A stretch of 64,000 nt of DNA, taken from the NCBI GenBank assembly GCA_000711775.1, contig ARYC01018552.1, positions 1 to 64,000 of the forward strand, written 5' to 3'. Position 1 is the stretch's first letter. Every line of letters begins with the position of its first letter. The notes beneath the pieces are model-generated. The model did not search any database and was not told the DNA's origin. It was given only the letters and a program-made list of their open reading frames with translations. A program made the position numbers and the translations under genes. Of this stretch, positions 20,936 to 32,400 are shown piece after piece. This DNA comes from Oxytricha trifallax (Eukaryota; Ciliophora; Spirotrichea; Sporadotrichida; Oxytrichidae).

Positions 20936-23062
20936 TCAAAGATCTTCCTAAGTGGGATTCACTTTCTTTACAACTTCCTCTGCTGATTGTGCAGGTTTAT
21001 CTTACTGCTCATCTATTACTTAATTTTAATCAGTATTTTTCCCTTCACTAGTCTTCTCTTCAAGGAGTACTGCATAGTCCTCAACTATAGGAGTGACTGC
21101 AGCAACTCTCTTAACAAATTTAATGACATCCTCCAAGTCTAAACCTTAATCGTAGTCATAGGGTCTGTACTTTGAATCCTTTGGGTAGTATCTGACTGTG
21201 GGATAATAATAAATTGTCTGATCATCTAACTCATTCAAGCCCATGTTGATTGTGGTGAAAAGTAGGCCATTAGTTCTGCTGAGAATTGTGGCAGCATTAA
21301 CGTAAACAGGCCAGAATTCCTCACAAAGTTGGCATAGTCCCCCACCTATAAACATTACAAAAACATCTAATTCTTTGTCGAAGACTACTTATTCAAAGGT
21401 ATTGCTGCTTAAGGCTGTGATGTAAACTATAACTAAGTATATTTATAGCATATTTAAATTTAATTGTCTTAATTTAATTGGACTTAGAAGCTGGATATTC
21501 TTGATTTTTTCTATAAGCCTTAATGACTCCACTCTCAAAATCCCTGACAAACTGAATGATTTTATCCTTATCAATATTGTCTTGATTGTAGTAATACTTG
21601 AGGACGTTGCTCTTGCCTGGATTTGGATCTAGAATTCTAATAGCTGGGAAGTGATCCTTGTCAGTGTCAAGTCCCACAAGCATTGCTATCTTTGAAGTAA
21701 TGCTGTTGTTTATGTCTGAAATTGCTACCACTATTTTATTGGAGATTTCATCATATGCATCCTAGAGCTCTTTGTGGTAGTATCTCACATCTGGCGCGCT
21801 TGAGTTTCTGAACATTATCATTACTGGTACATTTATAAACTGCAATTTTTTAAAAAATAAGGTCATTATTATTAAGTTTGCTGATATATAAATTATATTT
21901 TTAAAGAATAAATTTTACGTTTAACTTCATTTTTTATTTTAGTACATGAATCAGTTAGTAAGAAAGATTTGTAATTGAGTAAATGAGAAATTGCTTTAAA
22001 TAGTGTTAATAAACAAATTTCGATTATTATAAGAGGAATCTAAAGTTATATTAAATTTTTTTAATTCCTTTAAATATATTAATCCTTAATTTGTTTGTTA
22101 AATGAATAGTTTAAATAAAAATACATTCAAATCCAGAGAGTATTTTTTTATCCTTTGATCAAATTAAATGTAATAAATATTACAAAATAAGGTAATTCTG
22201 AATCAAATGGTATAAAAAAATAAAATAATCTTTGAATTTAATATTCTCTATTAGTGGAAAATTCTAGCAAAAGATTACTAGATTTTATTGTATGTAAAGA
22301 TTTTCATGCATTTTCTGTGCTGAGCTCTCTTAATATATCTGGACCTGGTCCCACGAATGTGCTCTTGATAATGAATTATCTCACTGCCTCAAAATCAAAC
22401 TTATCAGCTTGATTTTAAGTATTAATTAACTTTATTATAAATTTTTGAACTCATGTTACTTATTTTTTAATTAAATTGATAGTCCTTGTAATCTCCAAGG
22501 TTTCTCCTTCTATAAACTCTAACATGATACCCTCTTTCTTGCAATTCACTCAAATTATATAATTCTAGCTCACTCTCAGGGAATGTAGTAGTATCTATAT
22601 GAGCGAATTCTATATCATCTTACTGCATGAAATCCTTGGCTAATTCCAGATAGGTTTTAAATTTGTTTATGTTTAAGGGCCCAAAATACACTACCAAACT
22701 GTCTGTGGATCTTGATTTCTGGATTATAATTGATTATACAAATAAGGAAACTCTAAGATTTAAAATAATAACGTAATAAGTCATTGTGATTGATGATTTT
22801 ATTAGAAGGTATGCCAGTCTTTTTCTATAGCCATTAAGTAATAGCCTCTACATTCAATCTGCCGAAGTAATTTGTAGGTCTAGCTTAGCTATAGTCCGAA
22901 ATTATTAATAAGTATTATGAACTTACTAGAAAAGCTTGAAGTCTGGAGCATTGAGTAGTTAATATCTGACTTCAATGATTCTTGCTTTTTCAATATTTAT
23001 CATTCCAAATAAAATCTAGGGAAAGTGATCCTCCAATTGCACTGCAAATTTTGACATATCGA
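20936..23062 (-). pseudogene. PDI-like protein, copy 1, lacking its N-terminus
   Basis: Stop at 20936-20938 after SAEEVVKKVNPTQEDL. Reading upstream on the minus strand: an acidic C-tail; an exon with MFIGGGLCQLCEEFWPVYVN and YYYPTVRYYPKDSKYRPYDY (a thioredoxin-fold PDI domain; CQLC could be a degenerate CxxC); an exon with KIAMLVGLDTDKDHFPAIRI (b-type domain); an exon with DSLVVYFGPLNINKFKTYLE; and a truncated first domain FAVQLEDHFPQILFGMINIE near 23000-23045. The signal peptide and start of domain 1, present in copy 2, are absent, and a TBE relic lies at 23172-23257. Introns of about 50-120 nt separate the exons. Probably a truncated duplicate. Confidence 0.72.
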
Positions 23063-23171
23063 TAGAACAAATAGAATAGTGGTTGAGTAAAATAAACTAC
23101 AGATCTCTTCTACATAATCCAAAAATACATTTTGAGTGAATAAATTAAATACACTTACTATAAATTTATCA

Positions 23172-23257
23172 TTAAAACCTATCAATAACCAACATCCCAT
23201 ACAAATTCCCTACAAATAAAAGCAATTTTAAACATCATTAAGGGATTTTGGGGCTTT
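23172..23257 (+). mobile_element. Isolated TBE terminal-repeat relic
   Basis: CCCTACAAATAAAAGCAATT then AAACATCATTAAGGGATTTT and GGGGC resembles the inverted terminus of the complete TBE (CCTACAAATCAAAGCACTTA, AACATCACTAAGGGGTTTTG). No internal TBE sequence remains on its inner side. It sits exactly where PDI copy 1 loses similarity to copy 2, so it marks or caused the truncation. Confidence 0.65.
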
Positions 23258-23289
23258 AAATAACAGGGACTTCAGTATTGTAGATTAGT

Positions 23290-23529
23290 TATTGTTTCTT
23301 ATTCTCAATCTCAATGACTTTGGGATCTCAATTTTCATCAGTATAGAAGAGTTTGTTGAATCTCCTTTTGCAGTTTGGGCAAGAGTATTCTCTTTCAGTG
23401 GCCCACTATTTTATGCAGACGAAGCAGAAAGCATGTGTGCATGACTCTGTTTTGGCATAGTTTGCAATTTCTATTTTGTACAGGCATATTGCACACTCCT
23501 CATCTTATAAAATATAAATGATTTGTACT
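23290..23529 (-). pseudogene. RING-finger protein relic, unit 1 (interrupted by TBE)
   Basis: Minus-strand reading from 23503: DEECAICLYKIEIANYAK, TESCTHAFCFVCIKQW, EREYSCPNCKRRFNKL, a complete C3HC4 RING pattern (ubiquitin-ligase type). A TGA at 23328-23330 stops the frame three codons after FYTDEN; in unit 2 the same codon is GGA (Gly). The upstream (5') part of the unit is now at 27642 onward because a TBE has inserted at 23530. The PHD-like part of unit 2 is missing here. Confidence 0.72.
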
Positions 23530-23610
23530 CAAAACCCCAAAACCCCTTTGTGAGGTTTATAAGTGCTTTGATTTGTAGGGTATAGTTGGGGTCTTATTGG
23601 GGTTAGTAGA
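23530..23610 (+). repeat. TBE left inverted terminal repeat
   Basis: Begins with two C4A4 telomere-like repeats. It is inverted relative to 27561-27641 with only scattered mismatches. Confidence 0.9.
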
Positions 23611-23748
23611 GAAAACGCAGGTTTGTTATGAATTTAATGAATATTTAATGAGTATAACTGTACTTAATTCAAACAATTTTATCTGCTTATCTTTGTGATA
23701 CCTCTTGAATTTAGCAGTCTGTAGTTGTTCTAGTATATCATCCAATGA

Positions 23749-25111
23749 TCATCGTGGATATGCTGGAGCATTTACGATGACCATCTCAACTATCTTCTTA
23801 ATTTCATTGCATATTTCATCTTGCTTAATATGTTTAGCAGCCAAAATTATTGATTATTTCTCATGTTTTGTTCCAAAGTATTACATACTTTCCATATCGC
23901 ACTCTAAGATATTTGCTGCTACCGCCAAAACATCCCATTATACAGAGCCATTGTCCAATTCTCCCTTATTGGAAAGTATCCTGGAGTGCCTAAAACCTTA
24001 GCTAAAGTCACTATCTCTTGTCTTATTGCTCTGTTGAAATCTATGACTACTACTTCTAAAGGGCAGAGATTTAGCATTACATTTTCTGGCTTCAAATCTC
24101 TATGAACATACCCTAGATCATGGAGCTCTTTCACACCCTTAGTCATATCTGTGAGTATCTCATTCAAATCATCAGGATATCTATTATGGTAGAGATACTC
24201 TCTTAGAGTCATTTCAAACTTCTTGAGTCTCAAAGCAATAAAACCATGACCAAGTATAACTCCGTCGAGCTTAGCTAAGTTCTTGCATTATCTTTTCTAA
24301 GCCTCTCTCAGTACTATGTATTCATTTGCAAACTCATTTTAATATTGCTCGTTCTTAATGAGATACTTGAATGGATATACCTTGTATGCGAATCCATCAA
24401 CAACTATAAGTTTTACCTTGTTAGGTACGTCAATATTCAAATAGTTTTCAATACAGCTGCTTATGTCGACTGCATTTAATGCAGGTATAAACATTGCTCT
24501 CTCTTATAAGCATGCTATATACGTACCATTTGCTGGGTGATTCATTGATTCAAATCGCTTCTATCTCTTGTGCCTCTCCTCTTGTTCTCTTTATGACTCA
24601 AGAGAGTTGTTTTTTCTTTTAGCAGGTATAAGCTTTTAAGTTAATTCATCTTTAATCTGGAATTCGCTTAAGTGGTGCTTTTGCATATGCCTCTTTACTT
24701 TGGCTGAATGAATATAAGACTTCATGCATGTTGTGCACTAATACTTACCATCTACTTTATCATGCTTAAAGTAGATCTTAGCTCTACCAGAGTGTATCTC
24801 TTTGATGTGCCTCTTCACTAGACTCAGCTGAGAAGAAATTTTAGCAGTCTTCACATTAAAATATTTTAACTTTGTCTATCTGTTGCTATTCCAGTTCTTC
24901 TTAATAAATTCAATTATGTTTAAACTCACATCTCAGCACTCTACTTCTTGTTTTCAACTTCAATTTTAAAGACCTCTGCTTCAAACTTTAGAACTCTTAG
25001 CTCAACCTGCCTTTCTATAAAGATTACTTTTGATTTCTTGGAGGACCTAAAGTTTAGTTATGATTATCCTGCTCCAAGAGAAAATGCTTTACGATTTAAG
25101 TTAGCCGCCAT
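23749..25111 (-). pseudogene. TBE 57-kDa-type zinc-finger/kinase protein
   Basis: Proposed start ATG 25109-25111 (MAANLNRKAFSLGAGQ). After a frame shift near 24935 comes a zinc finger (CTTCMKSYIHSAKVKRHMQKHH, 24660-24750; full C2H2). A kinase domain follows, with KELHDLGYVHRDLKPENVML (24060-24120), VVVIDFNRAI (DFN in place of DFG) and LGTPGYFP. A second frame shift near 23960 separates this from SVQWDVLAVAANILECDM, and the frame ends at 23749. The same architecture is present at 2-1238. It is divergently arranged with the 22-kDa ORF across a 560-bp spacer. Confidence 0.85.
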
Positions 25112-25259
25112 GTTTAAATTCAAATTTAAATTTCTATTATTAAGCTATAATAACCTCACAGGCTATACTAACTTTGTATAGGAGCTGGCACTGCAACAAC
25201 AATGGTTGATTCTTAGGTGCTAGACATCATATTTATGTTTATTATATTACTATAAATTT

Positions 25260-25505
25260 TCTAATTATATGCTTAATATTTTTAATTTTGGTACCAACTG
25301 AGAATAAATTCATGTTAGTACTGGTACCAATTAGGTTTTGAACCATATTGGAACTTTTCCATTAAAATCTCATTAGTTTAAAACTAGGTACTAATTAAGT
25401 TTTGGTACTATTAAATTGGTACCAATTAAAATTAAACGAATTTAGTACCAGTACTAATTAAATTTAAACAAATTTAGTACTAATTTAATGGAACTAAATT
25501 GATAA
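25260..25505. promoter_or_regulatory. Reiterated GGTACCAATTAA-like motif between divergent TBE genes
   Basis: The word GGTACC/GGTACT, often followed by AATTAA, recurs about eight to ten times in both orientations (for example 25290, 25330, 25385, 25397, 25420, 25450, 25480). The tract lies between the divergent zinc-finger/kinase gene and the 22-kDa ORF. It may be a shared promoter or binding array, or a simple-sequence expansion. Confidence 0.4.
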
Positions 25506-25677
25506 AAATGGAGCTCAATCTCTGCAGTTTGTTACAGCTTCTGCAAACTTTCTCCACGTATCTTTGCAGGGTTGACCTCCTATAAGATGCCCATATTTAA
25601 TAGTAAGATTTTAAACAATAGGATCCAGAAGTCTATAAGTTATAATTTGAAATTCATTAATAGGAAGAGGAACAAAG

Positions 25678-26469
25678 ATGGAATCACTCAATGATCAAAT
25701 GAAAAGAGTCGAGGCTCAAGAAATGATCTCAAGATTCAGAAGTAAAGAAGATCTCTATCGATACCTAACTTTACATGGTAAGATAAATAGATGACAATTA
25801 ACATATTAAACAGTTTGTTTATTCCTTCCAACGATGGAAGGTACCAAAATTTCATTCTTGAAAACAATACTTTGTGAGGAGAAGAAAGCTTTTTATAAAT
25901 AAAGAGATTAAACTAATAGAAATTCCGAACTACCCTGAGATTTCAGTCACTAATCTTTATGAGGATGCCATGTAAGATGAGGAAGTGGTAGTTTACCTTC
26001 CTACCAAGAAACAACTCTCTAATAAACTCCCAGAGAGGAACTTCTTCTTTGGTGTTCTTGGTACAATAAAAGAGGATTATCTCAGAGAAATTATTGAAGA
26101 AGCACATAAGAAACGATATTCTATCTCTCCTGAAGACTAGAAGAAGCAAGGCATTCTAATAAGCTCAGCTTGGCTAGAGGAACTTAAGAAGCATCCTTAT
26201 CTTTCAAGTAAGCTTTGACATATAACTTTGTAGGAAAATCTGGCACTGGTATATATCTTATGAAAGAGCATGCTAAGGTTCATAGAGAAAGAAAGTCACA
26301 GACAATTCATGAAGTGAGCAAGAGACTTTATAAAGATGTTTAAAAGCCAGATGAAATGAACATGGATGCAGGAGCTGGCACAAAGAGAAGAAATATGGGC
26401 CCAAGCAAGCCATATGAAGAGGAGAAGAAAGAGAAGCCAAACCCATTTATGGGCCAGTTTAATATGTGA
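25678..26469 (+). pseudogene. TBE 22-kDa-type ORF
   Basis: Starts MESLNDQMKRVEAQEMISRF, continuing RSKEDLYRYLTLHGK. After a frame change near 25790 comes FLPTMEGTKISFLKTILCEE and KKAF, then EIPNYPEISVTNLYEDAMQD, GVLGTIKEDYLREIIEEAHK, and after a second change near 26213 the lysine/proline-rich C-tail ending NPFMGQFNM-TGA at 26467-26469. Order and orientation match the second TBE gene. Its function is unknown. Two frame changes make this copy non-functional as read; one could be an intron. Confidence 0.78.
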
Positions 26470-26510
26470 ATGTATTCATTCGTTTAAATCTAAAACTTAT
26501 TTATAAACAT

Positions 26511-27539
26511 TCATTCTTCCCTCTCTCGCACAAACTGTTGTCTTATCTACGCTCACTCTCTTACAGCTGCTTTGAATTAAGTCAACTGTATCGATGGGCA
26601 AGTCATGCATAAGATGATACAGCAGCAGCTTCTTGTAGTGAGTCTTGATTTAACTCTAGTAGAATTCAATTCCATTAAATTATGGGCTATAAGGAACGTT
26701 GTATACAGGAGTTATGTTTAGCTCTTCATAAGCTTTCTTAGACTCCTTAGACTTATGAACTGAGAGGTTATCAACAAACAGGATGATCTCTTGGTTACTA
26801 TACTTCTCTCTGAGCTTATGTAGGAACTCTATATACTACTCTCGCTTAATAGAGCGAGGGTGAATAACATAACTCTCTAAGCCTGAATCTTCACTTATAC
26901 CAGCTAAAATTGCATGGGTGACTACCTTCACTTTTCAATCATAGACTTCTATATTATCATACTTCTTATACCAAGACTTATTAATAAAGGTGTTGAAGGT
27001 AAACACAGCTTCATGAGCGTGTATGAACTTGATGTTATTAGTAATAGCTCTCTGCATTTAATTATATGTATAGTTTAAATTATTACTATAAAATGGCACT
27101 GTAAAATTAATCACTCTCTTCACTCTGTTGACAGTCTTGAAAGTAATACAATGTCTTTTATAAATGTTAGCTATAGTCTAAGGAAAGATACGCATGTCAG
27201 GAAAATGCGATGAAACATCACAGCACGCTAGTCGAGTGGAAACTGTGCCCAATACTTTAAAGTCTTAGAGTCACAGAGGTAGTCAATATGGGTCTAAGTG
27301 AACTTTTATTTTCTTGCTGGATGTTTTCAAGTGCCTGAATTATAATGCTGAACAGCCAACAAGCAATGATACCTAACTGTTGAAGCACTCTTGCGAAGGA
27401 GCTTTGCTATAGCAGCATAATTCATTACTGGTTTGACTAAGTCTATATTAATACTTGTACCATACCTAAGCTTAAGCAGTAAATCTAAATATTACTCATC
27501 ATAAATAGACCCTAAATTTCGCTAATTTCTATTTCTCAT
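26511..27539 (-). pseudogene. TBE 42-kDa transposase (DDE, Tc1/mariner-related), degenerate
   Basis: Starts MRNRNQRNLGSIYDEQYLDL at 27539 and ends at TGA 26511-26513, about 343 codons, close to the known TBE transposase size. An N-terminal HTH is visible (MNYAAIAKLLRKSASTVRYH). The catalytic core reads IHAHEAVFTFNTF, LFVDNLSVHK and PQFNGIEFY. The codon at 27013-27015 is CAT (His) where the first catalytic Asp (..DEAVFT..) is expected; Asp 2 and Glu are present. Two in-frame TGA codons occur (after YNSGT and after VYD), both where Trp would be plausible. So this copy should be inactive. Confidence 0.85.
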
Positions 27540-27560
27540 TTTGCAAATTGGCCTAATTTC

Positions 27561-27641
27561 TCTACAAACCCCAATAAGACCCCAACTATAACCTACAAAT
27601 CAAAGCACTTATAAACATCACTAAGGGGTTTTGGGGTTTAG
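27561..27641 (-). repeat. TBE right inverted terminal repeat
   Basis: ACCCCAATAAGACCCCAACT, then CCTACAAATCAAAGCACTTA, then AAGGGGTTTTGGGGTTT. Mirror of the left terminus. Confidence 0.9.
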
Positions 27642-28559
27642 ACTGTATAGTATTAGGAATTTTAATAGAATTACTCTAAATTATTTCCTTTAATTTTCTT
27701 GTCTTTCCTATTCTTTCAAGTAAGAACTTTAATCAATTTCAGTGGCGTCTACTCTATTGCTTGATTGAGCACAGTTCTGAATGTTTTATCTTACAATAAT
27801 ATAGATATATTTGCAAATTATACATTTAAATTTAGTTATTACATCAAAATAAATATTTATAATAGATCTTTAAATAATGTAAATGATAAAATAAATGAAA
27901 TTTATCTTTCAAACTTTTATTAAAAAATAAATATTCTTAAATACAATACAAATTATAATAATATTTTTACATAATAAATTGTTTATTTTAAATAGGTAAG
28001 AATTTCTAGATCTGATTTTATTCTTATTCGAAACGATATAATTGTGGGATGCTATTAAATTGTAAAAACAACTGATTAATCTTAGATTCAATGTAAATTT
28101 GAAAAAATATAAATACATAATTTATACGCAATTTATCAAGTAATTTCCACTGGATAGTCAATCCCATTTGTACTTAGCGAGTATTTTCTTCACACAACCA
28201 CACCCATAAATATTTTATTTTTATTGAATCATCGAGCTATTAATAATATGAGAGACAATGGGAAGTGAATTCAGTTACTTGTGACAGCACTTAAATTCCT
28301 TACAAAATATCTATCAAGAAAAAACAAGTCATGGAATAAAGTAGACTCCTTAAAATCCTTAACTTAAATAGTGCTAAGTAGCACAACTTGATTGAGAGCA
28401 ATATACTTAGAACAAGCCATACATGAAAGTTTAGAAATCTAAAATACACAATTTTAATCATTCTCTGAGTTCTAAAACTATGCTAGTTCTAGATATGAAT
28501 GAGTTTGGTTTACTTTGCAAAATGGCAGGATTAGCATATTAGAAAACATATTTGGAGTG

Positions 28560-28740
28560 AAAGTTTAAGATCCAGAGAGCGAAATTATAGAGTAAAGCAG
28601 TTCATAAAAGACATTAGAAATCGTTTATCAGAAGAAAAGTCCTAATTTATCGCCGATTCTTCTCCGATGAAATATTTTCGTTGAGTATATTCATACTGGC
28701 AGTATTTAATACTATGGAGATTAGAAGCAGAGACCAGTGA
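28560..28740 (+). pseudogene. Array ORF copy a (DIRNRLSEEKSQF family)
   Basis: KDIRNRLSEEKSQFIADSSP then a TGA, followed by the homologous but frame-disrupted remainder to TGA 28738. Copies b and c stay open through the same region. No known function. Confidence 0.4.
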
Positions 28741-29233
28741 TAGTTAACAGAAACACAATGTAGAATTCAAAAGATGTGAACGAAAATATCTATTATCAAA
28801 TTGCTAACTCATTTGGATCTCTTGAATTACTATAACAATCTTATGGAAGTAACAGTTAGGAACACCAAATTTAATTCAGATTGACATTAGAAACATAAAT
28901 TGCATATTAAAAGATACAGAATACAGAAAACACTATAATATAATATGAAAATAATAGTTATTTAATGTGGTTAGTAATTAATCTATTTAGTGTTTCGTGT
29001 TTACATAATTTTGGAGGTGATTTGTTTGAGTCAACTTAATTTTTTATTGAAAATTTATTCAATATTTTCTTTTTAATTACTTTGAATAATTCTAATAATA
29101 TATTAATTATCATTTTTCTTTAGTTTTTATTAATAAACCCCTTTAATTATAAATAATCAAATTTTGTTTTATCATATACTCTCTGTCATTTCCTATTTCA
29201 GTATAGCAAAATGATTGCTATTGTGAACTTGCC

Positions 29234-29660
29234 TCATATGTTGGTTGCTGCTGAAGCTTGTTCTTTTGATTGGTCACTTCTTTCCACTTTCAACTGACAA
29301 GTCACATCATCCATTGAGTTGCTTCCGTCCTGTTTATTTCCCTTAGCATTGTTGATAGCTAAAAAAATAAAAATAAAAGCATTATGTTCTTCCTGAATTC
29401 TTTAATGGCCCTTCTGATTTGAAATTTATCTCTAAAAGATATCCAAATCTTAGCCCGTAGGATCTTTACTGGGGCTATGATGAGGATTAAGAAGAGTCTT
29501 CAGATACTACTCTTCTGAGGAATCTTCTGCTTCTTTGTTATTGAGCAGAGATAGCTTACTGTTATTGCTATATTATGGTATTTCTTGGCTGTATCATCTA
29601 AAATATCCTAATATTTAATAAGTTAGTATCATCTCAGTTGCTTACTACTCTCTCTGTTAA
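29234..29660 (-). pseudogene. RING/PHD-family C-terminal exon, copy a
   Basis: Minus-strand reading NKQDGSNSMDDVTCQLKV and RSDQSKEQASAATNI-TGA (stop 29234). It matches copy b at 30744-30880. Its RING exon is deleted, so it is an orphan exon. Confidence 0.45.
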
Positions 29661-30149
29661 TTATAGCAAAAATTTATCAAATTTAAGTAAAAAATGTGAA
29701 TTATACAAATAAACATTCAAATTTATAGTAACAACTTAGTCCATATGTGCTGGTTTATTATATTTATAAAAAAGTTTATTAATTTATTATGAAAGTAAAA
29801 TAAGGAAAAAGTAAGAAATCTTTGCATTTTGGCCCCACTTTAATAAATGAATGATTTTAACATACTCATGATAATTTTTTTTTCTTTAATTCATTATATT
29901 ATAATTTTATTAGCTTTTTGGGAAAAAAAACGAAAAACAATAGGGAATCAATCAGAGAATTTGCTAAGATAAAGTAAAGTATAAAAATTATTTTTTAATA
30001 TCCAGACTCAAATATTTTAGATAAATATGATTATTTAAATTTTGTTTAAAATTCATTCTTTGGGTATCAAAAATGATTTATCTGTTTATTTTTATAATTC
30101 ACTTATTTATCTTAAATTTATAATTACTGCCATTAGCATTTGTTAATAG

Positions 30150-30292
30150 AAGACATGAGAAATCGTATATCAGAAGAAAAGTCATAGTTTATAGTCAATA
30201 ATTATCCAATGAAAAAGTTTCCTTAAGGTATTCAATAGATGATGATAGTGGAAGTAATTAATACTATGAAGATTAGAAGCAGAGACCAGTGA
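30150..30292 (+). CDS. Array ORF copy b, small conserved protein end
   Basis: EDMRNRISEEKSQFIVNNYP, MKKFPQGIQQMMIVEVINTM, KIRSRDQ-TGA (30290-30292). Open in copies b and c in the same frame, which suggests past coding function. The start is not identified. Could equally be coincidental conservation of recent duplicates. Confidence 0.35.
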
Positions 30293-30743
30293 TAGTAAAT
30301 ATTGACTCAAGGCAGTATTCTAATGATGTTAACGAAAATTTTCATAAAAAATTGCTAATGCATTTGGATCTTTTGAACTACAATAATAGTCTTATGGAAG
30401 CAACAATCAACAAATAATAACAGTCAAATAAGAGGCAAATTTACTTCCTGGAACATAATAGTCCACCATAAAAGAGACATTTTATACAGAGCACTTTACA
30501 ACAATTCTATGACTTTACGATATTCATACTATGACCATATAAGAGCTTTTTATAACTTAAAATATATCAATAATCTAATAAATATCGTTTAGGAGTCTAA
30601 TATTTTTAACAAATTAAATTTTATTCAATATTTGTTTCATAAATTACTTTTTATAATAATTTTGCTCATTTATTATGATTTAGTTTTTTTATATATAAGT
30701 TCTTTTTAATTATGCATTACAATTTTGTGATTTTAATCTAAAT

Positions 30744-32400
30744 TCAATTCTCATTTATTTATTCATTGGTGTACACTGGTGCTGGAGCTAAATCTAGGCC
30801 AATTTGCTCCCTTCTGTCCTCTGTCAATTGAGTTTCATCAAACATTGAGTTGCTTCCTGCTTGAATGTCATCGTCAAGTCTATTTGCAAACTAATCACTA
30901 AAAGCTTTTAAATAAATATAAAATCTTTTTGTTCCTTGAGAGTGTCTACTTGGCCTTCCTGATTTACTTCTAGTCTCTGAGGGATTTGCATACTCTAGGA
31001 GAGAGCGCCAGTAAGTCTAAGATTAGACCTTGTTGCAACTTAATTGGCTAATTCACTGGTGGAACTATCAAAAGTTGGATTGGTAACAGGTTAAACATAA
31101 ATAAGTTGATAATAAATTATTTAAGCTGCTACCGTTTATTGCTTGAAGTAATCTACTCTCTCTGTTAATCTTTGCAATCACTTATTAAATTTAAATGAAA
31201 TATGTGAATTATACAAATAAATATTCAAATTAACAGAAGCAACTTAGTCCATGTGCAGGTTTATAATTTTTATAAAAAATTTATTAATTTATTATGAAAG
31301 TAAAATAAGGAAAAAGTAAGAATATTTTGCATTTTTGCACCACTTTAATAAATGAATGATTCTATTATATTCATGCTAATTTTATTATCTTTAATTCATT
31401 ATATTATGATTTTATTAGCATTTTGGGAAAAAAAACGAATAACAACAGGGAATCAATTAGAAAATTTGCTATGATGAAGTAAAGTATAAAAATTATTTTT
31501 TAATCTCTAGACTCAAATATTTTAGATAAAAATTATTACTTCAATTTTGTTTAAAATTCATTCTTTGGGTATCAAAAATGATTTATCTGTTTATTTTTAT
31601 AACTCTCTTATTTATCTTAAATTTATAATTGCTGCCAATAGCATTTTAATCAATATCTCCTTGAATTTTTTTAGCAATAAATTTAAGTAAGCTTTTAAAA
31701 AATAATTATTTTTCCTATATTAGCTTCATAGTCTGGCGCAATTAATATGACAATCTTTATCAATACTTTATGATTATTATGAAAATATACAGAAGTCTAA
31801 GATTGGTATGAGCTTGTCTCTTGTACTTAAGAATTGGAGGTTAGAATAACTATAATTAAATGCATTTTTTATTAAAATTATGTTATTTATAACTTTTGAC
31901 TCTAAGCCATCGAGGTCATCACAGTCACTGAATAATTTTTTCCTTAAATACTAATACACTTTGAAAATCAATTAGTGAGTAAATCTTTTTATTAGTCACA
32001 GCATAAGGTGCAATAAGTGTGTGCTAAATCAATATTGCAAATTTCGCAGATAATCAACTGTCCATCGATATCACTCAATCCGCACACATCACAAACATTA
32101 TCTGAGTCTTACACAATAACAAGGACTTTAGTTTTGTCGATTAATTATTATTTCTTGTTCTCAATTTCAATGACTTAGGGATCTCCATTTTCATCAGTAT
32201 AGGACAGTTTGTTGAATCTCCGTTTGCATTTAGAGTTTTCTCTTTCAGTAGCCACTATTCTATGCAGACGAAGCAGAAAGCATGTGTGCAGGACTCTATT
32301 TTGGCATAGTTCGCAATTTCTATTTCGTACAGGCATATTGCACACTTCTCATCTTATAAGATATAAATGAATTGTACTGTGTAGTTTTAGGAATTTTAAT
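30744..32400 (-). pseudogene. RING + PHD-like protein, unit 2 (most complete copy)
   Basis: From about 32353: DEKCAICLYEIEIANYAKIE, SCTHAFCFVCIE, then SYTDENGDPQVIEIENKK. A PHD-like Cys/His block follows: NVCDVCGLSDIDGQLIICEI then CNIDLAHTQCAV (about 31960-32105). A C-terminal exon ends DETQLTEDRREQIGLDLAPA..INEN-TGA (30744-30746). The RING is damaged: two codons covering a zinc-ligand Cys (CPNC in unit 1) are deleted and a base is lost after the third Cys pair. Likely an inactivated ubiquitin-ligase/chromatin-reader type gene. Confidence 0.6.
32376..32378. other. Empty TBE target site (ACT)
   Basis: ATTGTACTGTGTAGTTTTAG here corresponds to TTTGTACT | TBE | ACTGTATAGTATTAG around 23530-27641. 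A single ACT is present and the flanks are otherwise alike, so this paralogue preserves the pre-insertion sequence. Confidence 0.9.

Larger units (their letters stand above)
23530..27641. mobile_element. Complete TBE transposon, 4,112 bp, with ACT target duplication
   Basis: The left end is CAAAACCCCAAAACCCC (23530-23546) and the right end GGGGTTTTGGGGTTTAG (27625-27641). About 75-80 bp of inverted terminal repeat follows on each side (CCTACAAATCAAAGCACTTA in both). The element is flanked by ACT at 23527-23529 and 27642-27644, fitting the ANT target preference known for TBE1 of Oxytricha. It holds the three expected genes: zinc-finger/kinase (-), 22-kDa ORF (+) and transposase (-). All three carry frameshifts or stops, so this copy is structurally complete but coding-defective. 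The empty target is preserved at 32376-32378 in the paralogous unit. Confidence 0.94.
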
